The notes beneath the pieces were generated by a model. The model ran no database searches and was not told where the DNA came from. It saw only the letters and a program-made list of their open reading frames with translations. This document shows positions 23,084 through 34,514 of a stretch of 64,000 nt of DNA, piece after piece. How positions within the stretch are numbered: the first letter of the stretch is position 1; each line of letters opens with the position of its first letter. The position numbers and the translations under genes are program-made. Source of the DNA: Pyrenophora tritici-repentis (taxonomy: Eukaryota; Ascomycota; Dothideomycetes; Pleosporales; Pleosporaceae); NCBI RefSeq assembly GCF_003171515.1, contig NC_089390.1, positions 4,092,001 through 4,156,000 of the forward strand, in the 5' to 3' direction.

Positions 23084-24439
23084 CTAGCCAGAGTAGTGGG
23101 TGCCGTACTCAAAGTCGGAGGGCTGGAACTTGAAGAGGTCGGCAAGGTTACCCTGAGCATACTCGTCGTTGACAACGTTGTTGTTGGCGTAGTCGTCGTT
23201 GTCGTACATGGAGAAGTCAAGGTAGTTGCCGAAGTCTAGTTGCGGTGGAAGCGACGGAGCTTGTTGCGGATGGCCCTGAAGAAATTCTTGACCCTGTCTA
23301 TAGAAGGCATCGTAAGCAAAGCCCGCGTTGGACATGTCGGGGAGAGACGCACCGACACAACCGACGGTCTGATACTCGACAGCAGGGTGCCATTCTTGCG
23401 AATCGACGGCGGTGAGCGTGTCAATGCCCTCTGGATCTTCTTGAAGGTAGCCCTGGTCATGCTCGGGGATCCACGGCTCGCCCAGAAGAGGGGTGGTGTC
23501 AGTGTCGTCCATCTTCAGGGTGTTAGTGTACTCGAACACTCCGGGGCTATATCCACCAAGGTGCTTCTCGTCTCCGGCACGGCCATCCAAAGGGGTTGTG
23601 GCAGTCGTGTACGCGGGGAACCCGTCCGAGGGCTGTGCAGAAACCTTGGATGGCATCGAAGAGGGCAAGGCATGTTCCGCATGAACCACGGCCATAGACT
23701 TCTTCTTGCGAGAATCACGTACTACAGGCGCCCTGTTAGTCTCAGGGTACGCGCACTTGAGGGTGACAATGAGGGATTGGATACCCTGCATCTTAGTCGG
23801 TTTCTTGACGGAGTTCGCGAATGGGTTCATCTGCTGAGTCGTGTCGTTAGCACCAGACGACGACAGAGAAGAGTTTTTGTTTTTGCGAGTCCAAGCCATC
23901 TTCAGCACCGGGATCTGATGACCATCGTCGATCTGTTTGCTGCGTAGCTTCAAGACAGCTTGTTGGAGTGCACCCGCAGAGCAGTTCTCTCCAACAATCT
24001 GGGCAGCTTGATCGAACGGTATCTGCATACCATTCTCGCCACAGGCCCAGATGATGCCGAGAAGGGCGTTCTTCCAGTCATCATCAGTCCACTTGAGTAG
24101 TTTCGGACGGGGCTGGCGTGGCTTGCGGGGCGCGCCGTCCTTGTTGATCTTGGGCTTCTTGGATGGGCGACAGTCGTCTTGATCGCTCTCGCCGTAGTCA
24201 CTATCATAGGTGGGAGCAGGACTCACGGTAGCGTTAGAACCAGTTCCCATCTGGACAGAGTTTGCAGGAACTGCATGACTGCCAAACGGGTCCATGCCAT
24301 GGTTGTAGACGCGATTCCCGAACTTGGCCGTGGATCCGTAGATGGACATACTTGCTTGTTGTGACGGCGGGGGGGCTGTAGGATCGCCTTCGTCGAAGAG
24401 ACCGACCATGTTTAGCTTGTTGTTATGAAAGGGAGCCAT
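23084..24439 (-). CDS. Putative transcription regulator with Myb/SANT-like domain
   Basis: A single coding exon of 451 residues. The start MAPFHNNKLNMVGLF at 24439 is chosen because a typical intron (24452-24505, GTAAGC donor, CTAAC branch, CCAAG acceptor) lies directly upstream in the 5' UTR. Residues 93-114 are a basic nuclear-localisation-like segment (KKPKINKDGAPRKPRQPRPK). Residues 115-172 (LLKWTDDDWKNALLGIIWACGENG through LKLRSKQ) form a tryptophan-spaced helical domain resembling fungal Myb/SANT-like DNA-binding modules. The remainder is acidic, Gln/Asn/Tyr-rich and probably an activation region. No target is known. The long gene-poor 5' flank may carry its regulation. Confidence 0.75.
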   Translation of the reverse strand: MAPFHNNKLNMVGLFDEGDPTAPPPSQQASMSIYGSTAKFGNRVYNHGMDPFGSHAVPANSVQMGTGSNATVSPAPTYDSDYGESDQDDCRPSKKPKINKDGAPRKPRQPRPKLLKWTDDDWKNALLGIIWACGENGMQIPFDQAAQIVGENCSAGALQQAVLKLRSKQIDDGHQIPVLKMAWTRKNKNSSLSSSGANDTTQQMNPFANSVKKPTKMQGIQSLIVTLKCAYPETNRAPVVRDSRKKKSMAVVHAEHALPSSMPSKVSAQPSDGFPAYTTATTPLDGRAGDEKHLGGYSPGVFEYTNTLKMDDTDTTPLLGEPWIPEHDQGYLQEDPEGIDTLTAVDSQEWHPAVEYQTVGCVGASLPDMSNAGFAYDAFYRQGQEFLQGHPQQAPSLPPQLDFGNYLDFSMYDNDDYANNNVVNDEYAQGNLADLFKFQPSDFEYGTHYSG

Positions 24440-24451
24440 GGTTGCTAGTAC

Positions 24452-24505
24452 CTTGGAGAGAGTTAGTATGTGCAAGGTATGAGGTACAGGAGGTGCTGAG
24501 CTTAC
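24452..24505 (-). other. 5' UTR intron of the Myb-like gene
   Basis: 54 bp, donor GTAAGC, branch-like CTAAC, acceptor CCAAG; ends 12 bp before the chosen ATG. The size matches other introns in the window. Confidence 0.55.
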
Positions 24506-27060
24506 CTGGAAGAGAATGGATGATTGGAAATGCTTCTAGGCTTTAGGCGTCGAAGCACAAGGTTTCAAGAAATCGATGAGGACCAAAACGTTCTTCTATT
24601 GCGTTGTTAGCGAGATGTCGAACAGAGGCTCAAAATTTTGCGCGGTTTCTGCGGCGGAGTGGGAGAGGGGAGCGCCAGAGATCAACAATACAAGCCAACG
24701 GGGCCTCTTTTCAGGCTGTCGTCGTGCTTGCAGAAGCCCAGGGCTGTGTATAGGGGGAGTAGATATAGAGGGAAGCAGGGATCGAGCTGTTGCAATACGT
24801 ACCTGAATGCTGTGTTTGGTGTAGAAGCAATGGAGGAGCAGCTCGGGGAGATGAGCTTATGCAGGGAGATGAGGCGCTAGCGTTGACAAGCTCCAACGTA
24901 GGCAAATCACGTCGATGAGAAGTGCCAAGAGAGCCTACGTGCCCACGATATGCTCAGCCAAGCGACACACACTTATGTCCTTGATGCAACGGGAGACAAA
25001 CGGCGTGAAGTACAGGAGACACCGGAGGTACGTCCGCGATGGATGTCCCTTGCCGTAGTAGTCTGTATATCTTCCTTGCCGTCTGTTAATCCTCTATGCT
25101 ACAAGGAATCCACTTCGGTGTTGGCTTGCGGTGCGCAGTCGAACCACAAGCAATCAGGGTGGGGATCGGAAGCAGGCTAGCGTAGTGGCACCCAGCGACG
25201 ATGCAGATTAAAAACAAGTAGGTGTTGCCTTTGACCTGTAGCAGATTGTATACCTTGTTTGGCTATGCAACGACGATGTGTTGATGTGGAAGGGATGTCT
25301 GCTGCTAGGGATGATTGGCGGGACACGCAAAGTTCCAATCAAGCCGTGATAGCACTGCGATATGCTTTTTCGGAAAGTAGCAATGTTGGTCGCGGACTTT
25401 GGAGGCAGGCTATACTTGAGCGTACAGCCGCCTTCTGGAGCGGTAGTGGTGACGATGGTCAAGTGAGAGAGTGCTATTGAACCTCTGGGATCTTGGTCAC
25501 AGTTGCAAGCGCCAACCTGGAGAAGAGGAGACTTATAGTAGGCAGCTGGCAGAGACCGTGCAAATCAATCCTCTGTGACGGTTAATATAGGCGGTGGCGG
25601 AGCGCGATAGTTGTGCGCAGAGAGGACACGTGACGGGTTCAATGCACCCTACCCCGCCCAAATTCGCGGTGACGGCGAGATCCGGGTGGCAAATAGGCGG
25701 TGTGTGTAGATGAAAAGACAATAGTATCGGATAATCAGGTCGTTGTCATCGTTGAAGTATGTTATATTCCGTGGTGACTGACGATTTTTTCTGTAACACA
25801 TGATACAGCGGAGTTGTCCGGCGGGAGTAAAGCTCTGATGTAGTTCAGGACGACGAAGAAGTCCATGAAAGGTTCGGCATAGGAACAGGAATGTCGGTGT
25901 GAGAGGGGATGTTGACCGTGATGATCGATAGATTGGTGGTGTCTATCGCATGTCTCTAGAGCGAGGATGACTATGTGGAGGTGGAGATTGGTAGCTTGAG
26001 AGCCTTCTGAAAGACCATTTTGACTAGAGAAAACAACTATAGATAAGGAAGATGGGTGTTAGAGATAGGGAAAGAGAAGAAGAGAAAATTAGAATGTGGA
26101 AATACGAGATATACTTACTCATATTGGTGTATTTCATCGGAGACTCTAGGCCATGAATTTCCCACTGTGATCCATTTGGCATTATTCTTAGTCGCAACGG
26201 TAGCTATTAGTGGGTGATAATTCTAGTGCAGAAGGTTGATGAAAACAGAAAAAGTGACGTAGGTAGAAATGGCTTTCAGTAAAAGGTCTCCATAACAAAC
26301 GGACCATGGAGGAGTGCCATGTACAAGCTAGCGATCTGAGCGCAATGCATTTGCCGAAGATAAAGGCCATGAATTTGAGCTCCTGGTTCAGGATGGTAGA
26401 AAGACAGATATGTTTATTTACAACAAAGACAACAACGGTTGACAGAGATGAGGGCCAGAAACAGAGTCGCTTGTATCCGTGAGAAAACAGAGTGTGTTTG
26501 ATCCTATTTTGGCTAGCATGTGATGTTTGTTCTCGCGATCGAGGCCAGGCTCTTGCGGAAGCTTCGTGGCTATCGAGTCGATGAGATGCGTCAGAATTTG
26601 TTAGTCAGGTCTGTCTATGGCATGATGTATCCTGAAATTATCCAGCTTTGATGCGCGCAGTCTTGCTCAAGTCTTTGTGGTTGTCAAAGGGAATACAGGA
26701 AGATGCTCGCGGTGGTATGCTGTCTTGCTGCACAGAGCGGGCGCAACGACTGCAGAGATAAGTATCCAGGGGTTTGTGGCTTCATGGGTATTTACAGTAT
26801 CTGTAGTGTTAGATATGGCTATGTGGAAGATGTTGTGGAGGGGAAGAGTCTCGCAAGGAGGTTGAGGTGGCGATTAGGAGCTGATGGGAGGGGAGTGAGT
26901 AGAGGTGCAAATAAGGTTTCTAGCGCAAAAGTGGTAGGCAGGGGGGGAGCCCCATCGGTTCACAGCCTTGGCACATTCTTGTTGCATGTGGTAGATAGGT
27001 GCACAGCATTGAGTATTGATAGATTATGGATTATAACTCTGCATGTACTATAATAAAGTG
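24506..27060. other. Gene-poor island, part 1: 5' flank of the Myb-like gene
   Basis: No ORF with domain or splice support. G-rich on the plus strand with many GA-rich stretches (24600-26000). May contain distal regulatory sequence or an unspliced non-coding transcript; neither is provable here. Confidence 0.4.
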
Positions 27061-30000
27061 TCTGGAAATCTAACTGTCTAATTGTTAGCAATAACCGGGG
27101 TCAGTGAATAGGTAAATGCGCGGATAACTTACCTGACTGAGCTGCACCATATGCATTTTGATATGCGCGTCATTTCAGACGGTGCTCATAATGAGCTACC
27201 TCGTCAAAAAAAAAGCCTGGACTCTGGTTCTTCTGCACAAATTTGTCGCTTGCATTGCTTCATGTGTGTAGCATTATCACAGCATCCGCGGAGGTGGTCT
27301 CGCCTAACTTAGATGACGTGAACAATTCGGCCCGACACTTTCTGACGTCGAGTCTCCCGCTACTAGGTCGACACACCTTGATGCATCGAATCTTCAAAGC
27401 TGCACAGGCCAAGAGCGCATCTGTTGTTATTCCCATGACTCTAGTATAATCCTTTGTTGCGATCCATCATAGCATGGATGTCCGCATGGACCCTCTTGTT
27501 CCTGAATTTCCCTCCTCAGCACCAGCCACAATTCGACACTAACCACCAACTCCCAAGGCAATCAGTCTCTTACAGCTGTGCTGCTCTTGCAATAGGATGC
27601 TTCGATAGAAGCTCGAATGCACGACTTGGCCAAGTCTTTCGAGTCGCCCCTGTCGACTGCCGGCGACGTTGCTCAAGTCGTGAGCTCCTTCCTACATTGT
27701 GCACCCACGATGATGCCCTGCCGACCACTCGCACCTCTTCTACACAGACAAAACAATGATGAATGAGGTCAGCGCCTTTCTTTGCAGTGGCTGGCACAGA
27801 ACCTGCTTGCTCCAATGCACATGGCTGCCACGCTGGGGGGTCTGCTTTGTCGGGCCTCACACATCTTACAACAACTAATGCGATACCGCATGACAGCTTG
27901 GTACAGGGGAGCAATGATACGCTTGTTCAAAGAACTCGTTGCTGCATGTAGACTGGATACTCCTAAGTTGTTGGGCCTCAGCAACACTCTGACACACCTC
28001 AGCAAGGCTCTTATCAAACGACACCAAGGTCTTCATTGTCCCCTCATAAGCTTACAATGCCAGTGCATTGTACGCGTTTTATCGGTGGCTCAAGTCTTCC
28101 TCTATGGAAGGCAGCTCGCTCAAGGGTGCCCCGGCAGCAGAATCTTTCTTCGGCGCCTGTCTTGGTGACTTGCCCATCCACTACCACGAACACAGCAACA
28201 TGCGAAGCCTGGCTATAGGACGATGACACATCTACTGTAGCCTACCTGCACTAGCCAGTATCATCTCTGGCTGCCGTACCTCTGGCGATTCTTTCTGGCT
28301 CCTGCGATGGGTGCGGACATCCAGCGGACCTCATCAGCAACCCAACAGACCAGCCCCGAGATGCCGATGACAGGGGCTCAAGCCTTGGGCTATGTCTATC
28401 ATGAACTTCTCCGAAATCACAAATGAGACTCGGCCCGGGATAAAATCGAGATCGCTACATCAATTGTGAGCCCACTCGGCCATGGCCACGGCTCCTCCCT
28501 ATGACGTGCAGTCCAGATGGCACTCACAACATTCTTTACGGGATTCAGACACGGGATTCAGACACGCAGACTCTAGCGTGGCTTCTATTCCATCTCGGAT
28601 CTATACTCAGCATTGATGCAGAACAGTCTGGCAAGAGAAGATATCCGGCACATGTGAGTATGTGAGCAGGCATGGCACAGCTCTGGTATAACTTCGGCCA
28701 CAACACATTACCCGGTTCACCGTTGGTAAGATCATGCTCACCTTCGCCGGTGCCGGCGTGTGATGAACTCATGGATATCACCTGGCTGTCACACCCTTCA
28801 AGACTCCAGGCTGACATTCGTCATGCAAGACGAAGCTGATATATTGTAACACCTTCCATGTCTTCGAGTTCAACAAGGATAAGGATAACATATCACGACA
28901 TGCATAACGCAAGATGACTGCCTCAAGAGTCTATCAGCAGCGTGTTACACCATTCAATCCCAATAAACTCGGGAAGCGATAATGAGCTCAAGACTGGGAA
29001 GCTCGGGACTGACATATATGAGACTTTGAAACGTAGTGTGGGCCCCACTACCGCCTTGAACATGTCCGACAGATGACATTCTTTCGGGTGGCACACACAC
29101 GTTGTTGGTCAATGCAACCACCATGTCGAACGAATGGCAGACATGAGCACTAGTGATGAGGCCGCCTGCAGGCTCACGACAATGTGTCGTTCACCTTGTG
29201 GTGTAAGCTTGGATCATCCTAGTTGCTATCGCAATGTTGGCCGGATTCAGGATCGAACATGAACAGAACTCCGATACGCTTGGTCTTGCTGCAGCTGGCA
29301 AACCATGTTTCAATGTTGCACAGAAGCTCCGAGCTGGTCGTCGCCCTTGGCGTTCTTGCGACGTCGGAGCCAGAATGCTCTGTCAAGGACCGCGATTGGG
29401 AATACCGCAACATGTTCCTCTGGACACCATGACATCCGGCTCTAGAGTATCCTCAGTCCGGCTATCAAACTATTGAGGTTCTGCATGTTTTCACGGTACA
29501 TTCTTTACCAGGATCTTACAGCCAGGCCCATGACGCATCGTGTTAAAAGCTGATATCCGATGCTATTGCCTTCCATATGTCTCATGATCTAGCGGCTCAG
29601 CCGCTATTTTGGGGCGCGACTCAGACGGGCAAAATCTTTTTCGTTTTTCTCAACACTCTTTCTCATTCAACTTGGGCCCATGAGATTATTCCACTTCCTT
29701 TCATGAGACCGAACATTTATCCAACATGCTGGAGAAAAACAACAGACTGCTGCAGAGTATGCTTCTGGGGTTCGTTCTTGGCACCTTGTCTTGATGCCCG
29801 AGCTTATTGTCCACGGGGGTTCTGTTGCCGGGTCATGCTCCTTGGAGAGAAACTCAGGAGTATCATCTACGGGGAAGGTCTTATGCATCCTGTCATGATG
29901 TACCTGGCCACACAGGTATCGCATGTAGCTGTTTTTTCCAATATCGTCTAGCTGGCCACCATGTTTAGGACCACATGGAACAGAAGTACCATTTGACACT

Positions 30001-30240
30001 CATGCCATGTTTAGTTTGCGAAGAGATGTGGCCGCACAAGTCAATCTTTGCAGATGCGACAACATCTATCCACCGCTCGGGCTCATGAGTTGTTATGGTA
30101 TTGTCCAATGGGAACCGCTTAGTCCTTCATGTCGCCATTCGATATTTGGTTTCTCGATCCGCTGTGCAACTGGTTGCCGATTGGTATCTCCAAGGTGTCT
30201 CGCGAGGGTAACTGTATGCTCGGGCGATCCATAACGGGCT
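27061..30240. other. Gene-poor island, part 2: decayed sequence
   Basis: Stops are frequent in all frames. A 13-bp tandem duplication (acgggattcagac, twice) lies at 28538-28563. Nothing codes for a recognisable protein, and no terminal repeats were seen. Confidence 0.4.
28538..28563. repeat. 13-bp tandem duplication
   Basis: Two exact copies of ACGGGATTCAGAC followed by a partial third (ACGCAGAC). Confidence 0.85.
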
Positions 30241-33110
30241 ATCGCTATCAATATCAATCTCAATCATCATGGAGACTTTCGACTTGAAGTAACTTTCGGG
30301 CGACCATTTGTCCAGCTAAACCAGGTGCGCCCTGGTCGATAAATCGGCCATCAGGACGTTCAGCAAGGCTGTGGATTTATTAGATCCGCTCCCGCTCGTC
30401 GCAATGACGATGACCGCTACTTTCTTCTCCTTGTGGTATATCGTTGCCGGCTCGAATATCTACAATGCGGTAGGCTCGCATAGAATGTGTCCCTGGGTGG
30501 TCGCATGCTCTCGCTGCATTCCCACGCTTCTCATGCCTGTAGTCGCAATCTTCCTTCGGTATTCTGCATGGAGATTTGAGTGGCACAGTGCTGTAGCCAA
30601 ATTTGTGCTGATACCGAATTGATTCCAACGACAGTTCGCTGTTTGGGGTGCGGAGGTGCTTCAAACTGTCCGATTGCGTGCAAACCGGCCTCGTTCTTCT
30701 GAAACCGATTGCTTCGGCGGTTTTCCGTCGTCTGCAGGGAGACACTATTGTAAAATCGCGAGTTCGACGGGCCAATCTAGGTCGATGTCAATGTGTCGCG
30801 GCCCCTGAGGCTGTAGCTCCGACGGCGGTACATGGCGGCCATGGAGACTTGTTGAGCAACTTTGGTGTGTGTATGGTTCATTGTTGGATTGTCTTGCAGC
30901 GATGCCAGAAATGGTGCGATGAAGAAAGCGGAGATCCTGACACATCTCCAGTGTCTCCTATGTACCTCATGATGGCTCTGTTTTTGCGTCGTGGTGGTGG
31001 CTGTCGCTGGGGGTGAAGGAGATGGGAAAGTGTGGCCACCGTGGAGGTCCAGACGCTCGGGATGCTTCAACACCAGAACCACGCTTGGGAGCCACCAACA
31101 GAAGAGTTATCTGCTACCAGAACACTCACGATCTGTACCTGTTCTCTATATTCTGCCGTGCCAGATATTGGGAAGACGGTAACGCAGAGGTCTGGAAGCT
31201 ATCCTGATAGGGTTTGCAGCTTTGAAAACTGCCGCACGCATGAGCAAAGTCGCTATTTATGCTCAAGGGCCATAGCTACGGTATCGGGAGGCTGCAATAA
31301 TACATTGCCGGTCGAAGAGCATATGTTTTCCTCCCATATGGCGACAGACTGGCTGCAGAATGGCTACAGAATGGCTTGAAGCACGGGGAAAAGGGCCACC
31401 TGGAGCGCCCTTTGAGGATGGAACGCACTCCGAATCTACACATGAGTTTTGGTCAGGAACGCAGTCCCTCTACATGCCACTGCCATGCATGGCGACTGCT
31501 TGTTGCTGGATACGAGCACATTGCAGCACAAGAGGTAATGCTGCCACGAAAGGGACTGTACTATCTGCAGCCACACATAAACTGCGACCAAATACAGAAA
31601 TGTGCAAGTTCGGTAAGAGCCGAAAAGTAGAAGGCGGTAGAAGTGAGCAGATGCTCGTTCTCGTTGGCTGGTTTTCCATGCACACCACTCCTGGACCCTG
31701 CCATCATTTCGGCTTTGCCGCATTGGCTTGACGCCACTCATTATGATCCCTGGACAAAACTCCTTTGGCAACCCTGCTGATGATATTTTCAGTGACTATA
31801 TATACTGAATTTATTTAAAAATTTCTGTCCGGGTGTGATGGCACCTGTTGAACTAACTCGTGAAATACAGATATCGAAACTGCCAGCGAGAGAGTCTGGG
31901 AGGCAGCGTTTTTTTGGTCAGGTATTCGAAACTGCCCGCGAGAGAGTCTGGGTGGCAGCGTTTATTATTAGGTTTGGTTTTCACTTTTTGCACCAGGTCA
32001 AGTTAGCCACCGCCAAGATGACGTGGATACGACATTGCAATCGCGCGTTGATGAGTTTATTCTACTCTCTTTGCTCGTCTTGGTGCTTTACTGGTCGAAA
32101 GAGTTCGAAACTTTGTCCTTCTGGTCTTTTGGCTTTTCGAGCTGTTTATGAGCATGACGTGCTGGGTTTGCATGAGTTTGGCATGCCAACTGCAAGAAAT
32201 TCGGCAGAATTCACACGTGAACATGCTCTAAAACCCGGCAACTGAAGATGCCTGTGTTGAGAAGGGTGCAGAGTGCCTTAGGATACAGTGGCATTTAACA
32301 TCAGCTCGGATTTGGTTGTGAAAGAGGACGAAAAGGTTACTCTCAAGCATCTCCACATCCCTAATGCTGATAGAAGCGCGAAAAAATAGCACCGTTGACG
32401 GCAAATCTGATATCTCTCCGGCTGAGCAGAGATAATTATGAGCAACCCTGCACCGGCACTGGCATCGCGAGTCTGGTATCTGTTGCGCTTACGCACAAGC
32501 CGCTATGATAACTCTGAGCTTTTGACAGCACACTCCAGCTCTGATCTTACATGATTCGAAGGCTGTTGTATCGCATTCCAAAGCATCAGGGATAGCCGAT
32601 GAGCAATCTGGCAACGCAATGGGCCAAACTTGTCACATGCTGAAAAATTCGTGAGTCGCTGGCATGTTTTGGGAAATCAGCTACGCCAGTCACTCAGTCA
32701 ACAATCCCACAACAAGAAGATGGCCAATCTGGCACGTGGGATTTCGAAACGTAATATCAAGATGCCCTCTGCCTGGGTTCAAGCACAATAAGTAGAACAG
32801 AGTTTTCGGCTAGTACGGTAGTTATGGCTACCCGGGACCTAGAAACCAGTGAGAAGGCTTGCATCAGTGTCAAATCATCACGCATAAAAAACGTCATCAT
32901 CACCACGCCAGTTGGAGTTGAGCAGCACTGACGCTATATTCGAGGCGTGTTTTTCCATACGCCTACTTAGACATCTGCAGTTCTTTGTTCTGCCCAGCTT
33001 CGTCTTTATCCGCGCAATCTTGCTTTGGTCAAGCCGTTGTTAAAGGAGGAAAGCGGGGTGGTGATGGCGGAGGGGGGGAGGGCGGATTGCCCTCGGACGA
33101 ATAGCCCCGC
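30241..33110. other. Gene-poor island, part 3: relics
   Basis: A minus-strand reading at about 30430-30310 resembles a P-loop strand and helix but is broken. A 52-bp imperfect duplication lies at 31872-31972. Around 31790-31830 is an AT-rich tract (TATATATAC, TTATTTAAAAAT). No intact gene found. Confidence 0.4.
31872..31972. repeat. 52-bp imperfect direct duplication
   Basis: Two copies beginning TCGAAACTGCC (31874 and 31926) and continuing through GCGAGAGAGTCTGGG and GGCAGCG. They differ at a few positions. The period is not a multiple of three, so it is not a protein repeat in one frame. Confidence 0.8.
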
Positions 33111-33115
33111 TATTA

Positions 33116-34077
33116 CTCATACATGAACAGCGAAGATCTAGCCATGTTCTCTTCCATATAATGCTGGATACTAACGGTTGGGTCAAATTCATGGTCTAGC
33201 AACTCGAAACGAATCCCGGTTGTGATTCCGTAGTCGATGTACTCGGGAGCGGTGGGTGCCGTACCCAGCTCCTCCTGGAACTTCTGTCGCTCGGCGGTCG
33301 GTGCACGGAGATACAGGAATTTGACAAACGGAAACAGGGTGCACATGGCAGTTCCTATGTTCTCACTGCTTCAAGGCTTAGTAGGAGCCGGCGAGCAGGC
33401 AGATGAATTTGATGGGTCTTATAACTATGGGCCTACCGTATAATGCAGACAACCTAGAATTGATCACTCACAGTCATGGCAGTAGTGTCGAGTTGTTCAA
33501 ACGTCGCATAGATCTTGGTGTTCTGACAGGGCATCTTGGTACACAGACTAATAGAGAAGGTGTAGCGGATCCAAGGCACGGAACTCCGGCTTGATTCATG
33601 CCTAGAGGATAATCTGATCTACATTTCAATGCGCTAGATTGCAATTGAACCGGACAAAAGAAATCGCAGTCCTACTCCAATAAGTCCGATTGTTGGGAAT
33701 CGAACCTGCGGTAGATAAGGCAGCTGGTTGCTGCATGCACGAGCTTGGATTACACGGCTGACTAAGCCGTGTGGTCCGAGCTCTAGCTGCTGCCTTACTG
33801 CCGACCTCCCTCCACCTCCATAGAACAACAAGAACAATCACAATCATTTCAACTCGTTGCAACGAAGGTGATTCCGATACCTTAGCCGTATCAACACCGA
33901 TGATGCTTCCAAGTACAGCCCAATACAGTGGTGGACTTTCTCGATTACTGAATTGAAGTATTTCCACCATCCTAGTGGTGCGTATACGAGGTGTTCTCCG
34001 TATGCATTGTATTCAGGGCGTGCAACGCTCACCAATTTGAGCTTGGTGTGGTCTGGAAGTCCTGCGAACTTGGCCAC
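33116..34077 (-). pseudogene. Fragmentary gene of unknown function
   Basis: Three protein-like blocks lie on the minus strand. Block A (34077 to about 33950) reads KFAGLPDHTKLKLVSVARPE and YAPLGWWKYF. Block B (about 33590-33475) reads WIRYTFSISLCTKMPCQNTK and ATFEQLDTTAM, followed by a GTGAGT donor. Block C (33346-33116) reads LFPFVKFLYLRAP, EYIDYGITTGIRFELLDHEF and ends in a stop. Between A and B lie about 350 bp that do not continue the protein and hold a tRNA-like B-box. This looks like a spliced gene interrupted by an insertion or decay, though an intact multi-exon gene cannot be excluded. No family recognised. Confidence 0.4.
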
Positions 34078-34514
34078 GATTAGAGACGGGTCGCTCCGTA
34101 AATGCAGTCATCAGATCAAGACGTCAAGATAAAGATTTCCACTAAAACGTTAGAAACAGGACCGACTGACACCTGTCGTGCAGCGCCGATCCGTGGTTGA
34201 CCTCGGCTCGTCGGGGGAAGATTGCGGGCGACACTAAACCTTTTTCTATGTTAGCACGCTTTCCATTGGGCGTCTTCGCACAGATGCGACGGTGGCCCTC
34301 TTTATCCTTTCAACCTTATTCTCACTGCACTGTACGTTACAGGAAGTGATTCGGAGTGGAATTCCCTGTATTGACTCTCTCGACGACGATGACTGGATAT
34401 GTACGTTGGTGAGAACGAGGCTAAAAGGCATACCTTACAAAGACTAGGTACATTGACTAGCACACAAGAGGAGAAGAGGATGGCCCGACGCTTCACCATA
34501 ATGCCCGCATCACC
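34078..34514. other. Spacer between unknown fragment and J-protein gene
   Basis: Upstream of the fragmentary gene and downstream of the J-protein gene on the same strand. No feature seen. Confidence 0.45.

Noticed and set aside
33690..33790. tRNA gene on the minus strand
   Set aside because: There is a B-box match and an 8-bp hairpin, but the T-stem pairs poorly, no 7-bp acceptor stem can be formed and the anticodon position is not convincing. Kept only as a tRNA-like observation.
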